Part shown: positions 24,301-36,300 of the stretch, one piece after another
Layout of the letters: every line of letters starts with the position of its first letter
Position numbering within the stretch: position 1 is the stretch's first letter
From: Neoaliturus tenellus
Taxonomy: Eukaryota; Arthropoda; Insecta; Hemiptera; Cicadellidae
Length of the DNA stretch: 64,000 nt
Assembly (NCBI GenBank): GCA_030545055.2
Contig: CM061533.1
Location: 189,567,459-189,631,458 of the forward strand
Reading direction: 5' to 3'
Notes under the pieces: generated by a model
Database searches by the model: none
Told to the model about the DNA's origin: nothing
What the model saw: only the letters and a program-made list of their open reading frames with translations
Made by a program: the position numbers and the translations under genes

Positions 24301-27300
24301 CTGTGTTTCGTGTGAGATTTCATTTAAATTTGATATACGCAATAATTTTCGTTATATTTTTAAAACATAGGCCTAATGGATGGGCGAAAAAGACTTAGTG
24401 GCGCGGAATACCGGAAATTAGCTGAAGTGAAGAAGAAGAAAGAAAATGAAGTTCTTGTCCAAACTTTAAAGTTAGATTCCTTCTTTAAAAAAAGCAATGT
24501 CGCCGCAATGTGGCTCCTTGGAGGGTACAAAGGGAGCTGTGGAGGGGGGGGGGGGTGAAGGGGCGGCAGATTATTACATGCCCATGGGCGAAGAAAATGT
24601 AAATCCGGCCCTGGTTGTGAAGGAGTTTCAATTATCTCACCTTCCTTGGAGAACTTGGTAATGACACCTCTCGCTCCATTGACCAAGCCTCGAGCTATGT
24701 TTATGTTCTTTAGAAGCATCACCTATAAACAAAAAATGTTCCTTTATGTTTATTTAAATACATAAATGATAAATTTACATTTAACTTACCTATAACTTGT
24801 TACATATTCATTCATTAAATCCCCTATTCAGTTATCACTAAATTATTCAAATAATTGGAGATAGACTCTATATGAATGCCCATACTTTGCCCAATAATTT
24901 CATGATATGAATTCAAATATAAATTTCAAAAGTTTGTGAGTTTATTAGCCACAACCACTAACCTCCAAATCCTGAAGTAAAAACCTAAGTTTCAAACAGT
25001 AAAAACCAACATATCATATTACTTGAGAAAAGAAAACTTATTAATATAACCAATATAGTGGCAATGATTTAGAAAATGTGTCCGGCAAACAGCTTCTATG
25101 CTACAATTACACACCTTTTAATTGAGTTCATAACCATTTACGATGTGAATTAAATTCATTGTAGTAGCCCCTAAGCTGCTATTAAAGACTAAAATAGTTA
25201 CATTACATATCTTCTGTTGAACAGCTTGAATTTTCGTTGTTTATTCACAATATGTGGATTAGAAAAGAATTTAATTGTCTTGATTGGCCAATCATGAATG
25301 ATGGCATAACTAACGATCACATGTTAATTTTTCAATCAACCAAGAGTTGAACTAACCGTGATGCTTTTAATAGCTTTTCTTGTCATTGGCTACACCATAG
25401 TTTAATATAGTAACGCTAGGCGATAATAATAAATATTCTAAATCTATTGGTATCATCACTGCTTATCGTTTTTAAAATTTAAAAACACACATTGTGACAA
25501 TTATAATTTTACTAACAGTGACTTTTCTGAGCGGCTAACCATGAGTGTTAGTAATAATTATTTTTTTTCGTCTTAAATGTTAAGTGTTACTATAACTGTT
25601 CATCCCTTTGTGTGTGTTCATCCTCTTTGTCATCTTTACTGAGATGATCTTGGTCTTTAGAGCACTGTAGTAGCTTAATCTCTTATAGGGGCCGAAACTC
25701 CTATTCAGCTATCACTAAATTATTCAAATAAGAGACAGGTAAAAGGAAACATCAAAGTAAATTTGTCAAAATAGTTACACTACATATCTTCTGTCGAACA
25801 GCTCAAATTTTCGTTGCTCATTCACAACATGTGGATTATAAAACAATTTAGTTGTCTTGATTGGCCATTCATAAATGATGGCATAACTATCACATGTTAA
25901 TTTTTTTTAATAAGTTGAACTAACAGTGATGATTCTAAATAGGTGTGCGGATAGTGAAATTCAAATTTTTATTCGGATTGGATTTGGTTCAGATAGACAA
26001 GATGCGGATCAATTCAGATCGGATAGTAACAGGATCAGATTGGATAGTTTTTGGATTCGGTTTTTTGCGCAGTCAACAGAAAGACAAGCAGGTAAGCAAT
26101 TTGAGGCAACATTTTTAACTTAGGCCAAGGCCTTGATTAAAAACAGTTTAGGAATATCAAAATTAATAAATTTAACAACAATTAATTTTTGAGAGAGGGG
26201 ATTTTTAAATAAAAACTGAAGACTTAGCCTCTTTGATAGTGTTTTTATTTCAGCGAATTTCCTATAGGGAATAAGCTATTACCGTAGGTCTCATGGTAAG
26301 ACCTGAGCCCGGGACCATATTACTTTTAGGTATTGAGGTGCGCAGAGACCAAAAATAATAGTCATTAATATATACATATATATACACATATATATGTGTC
26401 CCTAGACACGATAACTCTCGTGAAAACGGTCCGATCGAGACCAAATTTGGAAGAGATGTGTAATCCTACCTTTATTCGGATGAGTTCATAAACCAGATAT
26501 ATCAACCTTCCGGAAGGGGTAGTTTTGGGCTTTTTTGTCGTTTTATTAGAATAAATTAAGTTAAAAACGCAGTGTTAACAAGAGTATTTTATTAGAAACC
26601 ATTTAATAATAATTTATCAACCTTATCACCTGTTATAAACATAACAGTGCCTTAGCAATAGTTACAGATTATAAACACTTAGAAAGTATATTATAACAAC
26701 ACTTCCCCTTAATCTGTACACTATTGCTTGAGTTTAATTAGTCCAAGTCCTTCCAAGCAAGCATTATGTTTTTGTTTATTGAGACCTTTTGTTAGCATGT
26801 CCACCCACATCTCTTTAGTTGGTGAGTAGTGTACCGAAATCTTCTTTGAGTTAATTGCGTCTCGGATAAAGTGATGTCTAACATCAATATGTTTAGTTCG
26901 GTTGTGGAAAACTTGATTCACACATAGCTTCTGTGCTGACTGGTTATCATTAAAAATCTTGATTTCTTGATAAGATCCATAAAGTTCTTGTAAGAGATTT
27001 CTCAAATACATCGCTTCTTTAGCTCCTTGAGTAATTGCCATATACTCTGCCTCAGTGCTGGATAAAGCCACTGTTGACTGTTTCTTACTTTCCCAAGAAA
27101 CAACTCCTCCTGCTATAATAAATGCAAGACCTGAGTATGACTTCCGATCACCAGTATCTCCAGCCCAATCTGCATCAACTAAACCATATACAGGCACACC
27201 AGTTTTCTTGTACTGTATACAATAGTCCATAATACCCTTGAGATATCTCAAAATTCACTTGGCTGCTTCCCAGTGTTCCTTTGTGTAACATGTGTTGAAC

Positions 27301-30300
27301 TGACTGAGAACACTTACAGCATGACAAATATCAGGCCTGGAACTAACAGACAGATACATTAGAGAACTTATCAATCTCTGATAAGGAATGCGAGGATCAG
27401 GAATATGATTGTCTTTGACTTTAGTAAACTTTTGCCCTGGATCAAGTTGAGTAGCAATAGGATGACAGTCACTCATGCGAAAGTTTTCGAGTACAGTTTC
27501 AATGTACTTCTTCTGATTGATAAGTACAGCATTATCACTCCTAGTAACTTTGTAACCAATGACATATTTTGCTTCTCCAAGATCCTTCATCTGAAAAATA
27601 CTCATTAGTTTCTTCTTTAAGTCTTCCTTTTCTGTAAAGTTATTAGAAAATACAAGAAAATCATCAACATACAATGCAACATCATCAACATACAATGCAA
27701 TGATTACAATCGAAATACTTGTTTTCCTCAAATATATACAAGGTTTAGAGTCACATCTTTTAAAACTTAAAGAGGTTAAAACTTTGTCAATTTTCATATA
27801 CCATGCCCGGGAAGATTGTTTTAAGCCATATACTGCTTTCTTCAACAAACAAACTTTATCTTCATTGCCTCTTTGTATAAATCCCTCAGGTTGATTCATA
27901 TAAACCTCTTCATCCAAGTCTCCATTTAGAAAAGCGGTAGTCACGTCTAAATGATCAATTGATAAATTCAATTCAGCCACTAATGCAAATAAGACCCTCA
28001 TACTAGAGTGTCTCACAACAGGAGAAAATGTCTCATCGTAGTGAATTCCTGCTTGTTGACTACAACCTTTGGCTACGAGTCGAGCTTTATATCGCTCAAT
28101 GTTACCTTCTGCATCGGTTTTAATTTTAAAAATCCATTTACTATTAATAGCTTTCTTACCTTTAGGTAAATTTACTAGTTCCCACGATTTGTTTTGCATT
28201 AGAGAATCATACTCACATTTCATAGCTTCCTGCCATTTACCTTTATCCTTCCCCTGAAGCGCATCCTTCACAGATGTAGGTTCGTCAGGACAAACACTTT
28301 GGAACGTTACAAATTCAGGGAATTCTTTAGGTTTCCTATTTCTAACTGGATACCTATTTGATTCTTGATGTTCAGGTTGATCAATAATTGTCGTATCTGA
28401 ACCATTTGACAAATCACTTGTGTCAACAGAATCTGACAACTGCTCACACATGACACTGTATTGACTTTCAGTTGAATCTAATGATTCGTCCAGATCAGCT
28501 GACGTATCCAACTCCTCACTTGTTTCATTGAGTTAGACAGGATCTCAATGAGTGGAACATTTTCAGTTTCAGTGTTCTTATTCTCATCAGTGTGTTTCAA
28601 AAACATATTCTCTATAAAAACAACATCTCTGGCGATTTCAATTCTTGTAGGATTATCAGGATCTATTAGTCGATATCCCTTAGTATCTTCACAGTATCCC
28701 ACAAATACATATTTCTTTGCTTTCGGATCAAGTTTCTTTCTACATTGTTTAGGTACGTGTGCATAAGCGACACAACCAAATACCTTTAAATGTGAAAGAT
28801 TAAATTTCTCGCCAGTCCATAATTCTTGTGATGTAAATCCTTTAACTGCTCTGGATGGACATCGATTCTTTAGGTATATTGCGGTGTTTGCTGCTTCTGC
28901 CCAGTAGCAGCTATTCAATCCACTGCTCTGAAGCATACAGCGTACCTTTTCAATGATAGTCCTATTTGCCCTTTCAGCAACACCATTCTGTTCCGGAGTG
29001 TACTTTACGGTTTTCTGATGCCTGATTCCATTTTCAGAAAGATAATGATCAAAATTGTGATTAACATATTCCGTTCCGTTGTCACTCCTTAGACATTTAA
29101 TCCGCAAATCCGTTTCATTCTCAACCATAGCTTTAAAAATTTTAAAAGTTTCAAATACTTGGTCCTTTGATTTTAAGAAGAATCCAAACGTCATTCTAGT
29201 AAAATCATCAATAAACGTTAAAATATACCTGCATCCACTTATGGACATTTCATTGATTGGTCCACACAAATCAGAATGCACGAGTTCAAGCTTTTGAGAT
29301 GCTCTGTGTGATGCCTTTTCTGGAAATGGTAATCTACTAAGCTTACCTTCAATACACGCCACACAAGGATCCAATTTCTCGCTGCCTGAAAAATTTAATC
29401 CTATGGCCAAGTGTTTACGCAATACATTCATGCTCAGCCAGTTGAGGTGACCTAGACGCTCATGCCAAAGTTCAGCGTCTGTTCTGGCTTTCGCAGTATT
29501 TACCTGTTCAATCTGGGTGCTTGTCTCTCCTTGATGAACACAGTCCAGTTTGAAAAGACCCCCTACATCAGATGCTGAAGCCAGCACCTTGCCATTAATA
29601 TGTCAGTTGTCTTCTAAATAAATGCTACAACCTGTAGAAGTGAATACTACAGCTAACCCATTCTGTACCATTTTATGAACAGAAAGCAAATTTGTGTTAA
29701 GGTTTGGTACATACAATGCATTAGAAATTACTTTCTCCTCGTTATTGGAAAGCATTACTACTGCATTACCAATACCTTCACTTAAGATCTTTTGATTATT
29801 TGCAACTGTGACTTCCTTTCTCACATTAGGATTGAAATCTACTAACCAATCTTTACAATTAGTCATATGAGTACTTGCTCCCGAATCTATGTACCAATCA
29901 GTTGACGATACATTTACTGCTAAAGCTGTTAATAAAGTATAGCCGTTATTCCCATTCCCCTTAGATTTACTAGTCATGACACTTTTATCATGCAATCTGT
30001 GACTATTTTCATTAAGTAAATGTTTATCAGCTCTCGAGTTTCCTGAAAAACCTACTTTCACATAACAATGTTTGGCAATATGTCCCAATTTGTTACATTT
30101 GTAACATTTTATACCTGGAGCTTTACTTAACCTTTTATCTTTGGATAATAAAGCTGTAGACTTACTTACTGACTTGTCTCGTTTCACGTCCTCTTGAAGA
30201 AGTCTAGATTTTACATATTCAGTTGTAAGTTTGATACCTGAATTCTCCATAGCCATCCTCATTGGTTTGTACTCATCTGGAAGTCCTGCTAGCATAAATG

Positions 30301-33300
30301 CAGCCATTAAGTCATCGTCAAGAGGTGAGTTGCACTCCGCCAGTCCCTGAGCTACATCCACAGTGTTGCCAGACTGGGTTTGCCATTTTACCCGCGAAGT
30401 CCCCATTAAATCCCCGGTTTTACCCGGTAATTTGGTTGTAATCCCCGAAAAATCCCCGGTTGGACTAAAAATACCCAAATCGTGTAATTTCTTGGAAAAG
30501 GTAAGGCAATTGCCCGGAAAAAAAATGGAAATAGGAAAAAAAACCTTACACAATACATCTATTTCACATTATACCACACAGGAGACAATACTAATTCTTG
30601 ATGAAATCGATTTTAGATTATAGACTACTGGACTCTTTCATCTAAATGATGGAGCACTTCTAAGATGGTGAGCCTGGCAGGTTGCTCTAAATCAATGACA
30701 TCTGACCAATAAAATATTGTGAATATCTGTAATTTTAAAAAAAAACACACACACACACGTATTTACAGCTTATTATTTAGCCTACAGATGTTTAAAATTC
30801 TTTATTCAATCCCAATGTTATTTTAATGGGAGATTTTGAGATTTAAATGGTGGATAGCATCTTTATTTTCAGCCTGATTCTCATCAATTTTTATAGGAAA
30901 CAACTAAAAACCAAGCCCCATCCAACGACACCAGAAACTTGAAAATCTGTAGTAAATTGTAGGGGGAGTTCTCTACACAAAAACTCCATAGCGTATTAAA
31001 TAAGTATAGATAGATATACAGAAGGATTAACCCCTCCAACCTCCAATATATGGAAATTCATTAAACAACTTTGAGACTATAACCGTCGTTCTTGTTTACG
31101 CCGGGGGAATACGAATGTTGAGTACACTGAATTTCGTGTGATTTGAGCTCTGATCGGCCACTTCCACTGATCACATGAAACGATGAAACAGCAAGATCGG
31201 AATAGGAAAAGCATATATCTAAAGTAAAGTATAGCTACTTTCCGAGGTCTGATGTAAAACCTTTTTTGCCTGTTTCGGATATGAAACGTTAAAACTAAAA
31301 CTGTTGTCAAGTTAAGTTTTTTATGGCTTGTCTTTAATTTTAAAAATAGATCGACTAATTTATTCATTTATTTATTTTATTTTATTTTAAATCGATGTTT
31401 GTACGAAAAGAAAACTAAACTAATCTGATTTGAGACGAGCCCTTTTACACGATGCCGAATATTAATTTAGAACTAGATTTTATAACCTGAATCATATTTT
31501 TTGAAAAGTTAGGCCTACACATTGAATTACAAGTCTACTGAATCCCTGCCATAGATATGTATTTTCTCAATATCTGTAGGAATTAGAAAAAAGTCATTAA
31601 TAATTTTCTGAAGAAGAGAAGTTTTTATTATTTACTGAATCTATATAGCACTCAATGACTGAATGAAAATGTGTTGCATAGTTTCGGCAAATTCACCATA
31701 GCAAAATCTACATAAAGGAGAATCAATTGTATGAATTTGAATTGAATTTGAACTGTCAAAAAAGGGTAAAATATTCATTTGTCCACCCTTGTCCTTAATG
31801 GGATCCACACAAAATGACGCATAAAAAATACCCGGTTTCGAGGGTTAATCCCCGCAACTCGGACTCAAAATCCCCGGTTTTACCCGGTTTTGTGTTAATC
31901 CCCGAAAATTACCCGCACAGCCAACAAAATACCCAAAAACCGGGTAATTACCCGGTTTCTGGCAACACTGGTCGAGAGTGGACGGCGGGTCCTTCCCCCA
32001 CCACCGCGATGCGAGCGCCGTGCGTGGCGAAAGGATGAACCAGCAACAGCTGATTCTGACTCAGCTTATCCGGTTCCCGGCGGCGCGCGAATTTAAACGG
32101 CGAAACAATTCTTATTTTATTTTGACTCTTACACCCCCTTCTTAGTTCGGGGTATAAAAAAAAACAAGAAAAAAAAACATCTTACCTTATATAAAGTGAA
32201 TGAATTCTAAAATTCCATTGGTACAAAAGGGCTCAAGGCCAACGTCGCTGATACTGGAACTGAGGCTTCAAATATTTCTCCCTGTACCAGGTTCCATCTG
32301 GCCTCCATATTCTCACCTTGTAATATTTGTTTACACGAGGTCCGCGCTGATTGGCTCGATGTCCCCTAGGGGGTGCCATTTCCGGCGGCGACTCAGGTGG
32401 TGGAGACGGGTTGTACACCACCCGTCGTATCCCAAATGGTTCTGGGACTTTGAGTTGCGGGATGTGTTTAGGAGATGTTCTAAGGGGAGAGATATGTGGT
32501 GTTTTGAGAATGGCGTCATCTATTTCGGCCATCTCTTTCTCGTCGGCCATTATGTCTAGTATAGGGGACTCTGGTCGATCTTCTTTCGGATCGGTACCGC
32601 ATTCACCCTGCGAATCACATCGGGTTACTTCACCATTTAACAATGCCTCAACACGATTTTTCTGACCTTCGATTAAAGTGCCAATTGCGTTAATTTCCGG
32701 TTCGTTTGGTTCTCCCGACAATGCACCATCTTGTTCCAAATGGTCTAACTTAACGTTATACGATATCAACCCTAAACGATTTAAAGTGTCGATCCCCAAT
32801 ATAACATCGCTGGTAAGTGAAGGTAAATGAACGGCTTGCAAACAATTTGTCCGAGCCTCAATTGTCGCTTCAAACTCAAACATCTCGGTTTGGTTGGCTT
32901 TTGTGCCATCCGCTAACTGAATCACCAACGAAACCGGATTAGGGTGAATTCCGTTATCTCCCAAATGTTTAGCAACATCGGAATTAATTAATGTCACCGC
33001 TGCCCCTGAATCTAAAAGAGCTAAATAGTCTTTCCCATATATTGAAATCGTAACATACGGTCGATTATCCGAAACACTCTTGACCGATCCGAAACCATTT
33101 GGAAAGACTTTACTGCGTTCGCACCAATCATTCCACCCAGAGGGTCTTTTATTTGCTTGATACTCAGATGACCTTTTCCCACCTAAGTCCGCGTTTGGTT
33201 TTCTCAGGCGGCATTTACAATCGGCCGTTTTAACACCCTCGGTTTTACAATTAAAACATTTTAAAACTTTTGGACGTCGACAATCTCTATATAGATGGCC

Positions 33301-36300
33301 TACTCTATCACAATTCCAGCATATCACCGACGTGCGCGCAGATTGTTTCACCTGCGTATCTTTGTGTTCCAACTGTGCCGGCATGGATTGTTTATTTTGG
33401 CTATCCGACCTATTCTGAGACGTTTTATCTCTTGGCTGATAAGCTGCCGCACGGTTATTCCACCGTTGATTAAAATCTCCTTTCCGAACCGACGTATCGT
33501 TTTGTGAATTGCCTAACGGTTTCGCTTTACCGTTACCCGTTACGTTTGCGCGTTCACTCCCGCGAGGTTCATAAACATCGACAAAACAATGCCCTTGCGC
33601 CTTGTCCGACTGTCGCCGCGGCTGATAGGCAGTTTCCGGGACTAGCGCCATCGACGGTGGCGGCGGCGGCTGGTATAACGCCTTTTCGCGCATATAATTC
33701 TCAACATTAGCCGCTTGTTTAATCATCTCTTCAAGAGAGAATATTCCTCCTCTCCTCATAGTTAGCTTAAATTCTGGCCGCATGTTATTATAAATAATGT
33801 CGAGCTTCTGCTGTAATGATAACCTGCCTTTCCGTCTCATTAATGTGGTTATCGCCACCACAAATTCCCTGAAAGGCTCCTTTTCGCCCTGAGTTCGACG
33901 CCTTATCTCCTCATCCAGGCAACGTTGATAACCTTGCGGCAAGAATTGTAAAGAAAAACTATCGCGAAACGCCGCAAGTGTTGGCCAGAAATCTTTTCCA
34001 TTTCTGTACCATAAAAGCGCGGTACCGGTAAGAAGTTCTGGAAGTGCCTTAAGCATTTCGTTTTCATTTAATGCGTACGCTTCCATTAATTCGTCTAGAC
34101 GTTCTAGGAAAGATATAGGGTCTTTATGCCCATCAAACTTTACGTTCCATTTCCTAACAGTGCTACAAATTGACGGTGTAGTATTTTCAGACAGGAAATG
34201 TCGATTGGCATCGCTGAAATTAGGCCTATTCGGCGCTAATGTTTGTGTAGTCATGACCGGAAACGAGCTATACACCAATCCGCCCGTACCTTTTATCGGT
34301 AGGCCTAATGAATCGCTTTGTTCAATTCTGGTATTATTCGAGTTAACCGGGATTGTACTGGCCTGACGCGACAGGTTAGAAATGGATTTACATAAATCCT
34401 CAAAATTGATTTCCTCCGGTAATCCTAAAATCTCCTTAATTTTATTTACTTCATTGATATCTTTATTACTCGCCGGTAATTGTTGAGTTATATTGGTTGG
34501 TCGGCCACCAATAGTCGTGCTAGGAACAAAGAAAAATGGATTTTCTGCCATAGGCAACATTCCGCATACCGAGGTTGGAGTCTGTTTATTTTTGTCTCGG
34601 GGAATTCCGTCCCTCCAAAATTTAGAGAACCGCCTACGCAGCTCGTCCATTGTCCCGGAAGTGTCGAGACCGTATTTACTCATTTCAAATACAAGTTGTT
34701 CTTTATTTAGGCCACGAATCCAACTCGTGCGCGGGTCATCCTCTGAGGGAGATTTCGATGAAAACTGGGTCGTACCCGGAATTGGCAAAGCCATTGTTTT
34801 CACAATCTCCGAACTCGTCGTCACAACAGTCGTAGGTGCTTTCGGAATAGCACCTAGTGTAGTCGGTTCGCTAACGGTCGTTGTCGTTGATGTCGTGGTA
34901 TGAGCGGACGTGAGAGCTTCGCTATAACTCGCTGCTTTTGATTTCGTATTGGATTTATCCGATTCTTTACTCCCTTTATTAGGCTCAACGACGTAGAACA
35001 TACTATTTACTGAAGATAGCCACCTCCAGTTTTTCAAAGACGGCAAAATAAAAGTTGGAAAAATGTCAAGCATTTTTAATGTTGTTTATAACACAATTTA
35101 AAACGATTTTTGGGCGCCAGCCACAATGGCAGAAAATATCAATAAACAATCAATACTATCTTATTTCAAATAGTATATCACAGAGTCGATGTTCGCTGAA
35201 CTACGAGTCCCTGTTCGGCAGCGCCATTTGTAAGGGTACAATTTCGTGGTGGGACAAAATTGTACAGGATTGCCTCGGATAGCTCACTCGTATGAGAAAA
35301 TGTCCAGGGTTCGTAACTAAATTCGATTAAAATGTAGAAAAAATCGTATTTTATTGGAGGGCTCAGAAGCGAAATAATAAATGAACATGTAGTTCTCAAG
35401 GGAAACGTTTGCTCATCACAGCCCACGAATAAAAGAAAAACAGAATTTTGTGTAAAAGGTGAAATTCTGATTTAAAATAGTAAAATAAAAATAAGCCGAT
35501 CGCTAGGAAATAAAACAAATTTAGTCTCGAGCTAAAACTGACGTATCAGGATTTCACCTTCTAAATGTAGCCAATGAACTTAAATCGGATTTTGGTTTTT
35601 TTATTTTACGAAAAATAAATTAAACTGATTGCAAAGGATAATTTATAAAAATCGATTTTATCCCAAGAGCTGTTTCGCCCGGGCCTAGCGAAACAAGATT
35701 TTACAATTGCTTGATTACCAGAGTTATTCCACCACTGGGCCTAACACGATTATTTACGATTTGTTAAGAATAAAATCGAACTTATGGCCAACGATAATTT
35801 AAATCAATTTTTCCCTGAGCTATTTCGTTGGGCCTACCACCGATGACAAAACAAGATTTAAAATCTCTTAATTTAATCGATTTCCAGGGTTATTTCACCA
35901 CTGGGCCTAACTCAATGATTTACGAACTCAATAATATTATTCGCTTAGCTAACTTAAATGGCCATCCACCTAGTCGAACACTGATCGAGTGCACTACAAG
36001 AATAAAATAAGTCGCTACTGTTAGACTAATAAATTTGTATTAAATTTCGAAAAGGGTCTTATCGAATAATATAAAACGAAATACTAAAATAATATCGATC
36101 GCAATATAGTTAAATCAGGTAATAATTTGAACAATACCTTTTCGAGGATTAATTATAGCGTCGTCGCTCTATCTCCTACTACGATAGGGGCTTTGCTCCG
36201 TCTTCGTCGGTTCGCTAGAGAGTTAGTTCCTTCCAGCTATGCGCCGGGTCGTCGACTGACGGTCACTGTGGGTCGAGACTGCAGTGTTGCCAGGCTGAGT

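Larger units (their letters stand above)
31971..36281 (-). mobile_element. Pol-less LTR retrotransposon, circularly permuted within its LTR
   Basis: Read on the minus strand, the segment starts inside an LTR (about 35120-36281) and reaches a primer-binding site TGGCGCCCAAAAA (about 35105-35119). It continues through a Gag-protease frame and a purine tract AAGAAGGGGG (32134-32143), then enters the first 163 bp of an LTR starting TGTAAGAGTC (31971-32133). The two partial LTRs are complementary halves of one LTR, so the break point lies within the LTR at GTCGAGA. There is no reverse transcriptase, RNase H or integrase between gag and the purine tract. Gypsy-like by the primer site and Gag type. 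Confidence 0.75.

Noticed and set aside
31077..31367. 96-codon minus-strand frame inside hAT copy A
   Set aside because: Not conserved in copy B, no transposase motif.
30361..31970. Treating copy A as an independent simple hAT insertion
   Set aside because: Its two flanks (TACATCCA and GTCGAGAG) do not match; only cross-matching to copy B explains them.
32200..34903. Many + strand frames of 60-136 codons
   Set aside because: Antisense shadows of the Gag-protease gene on the minus strand.
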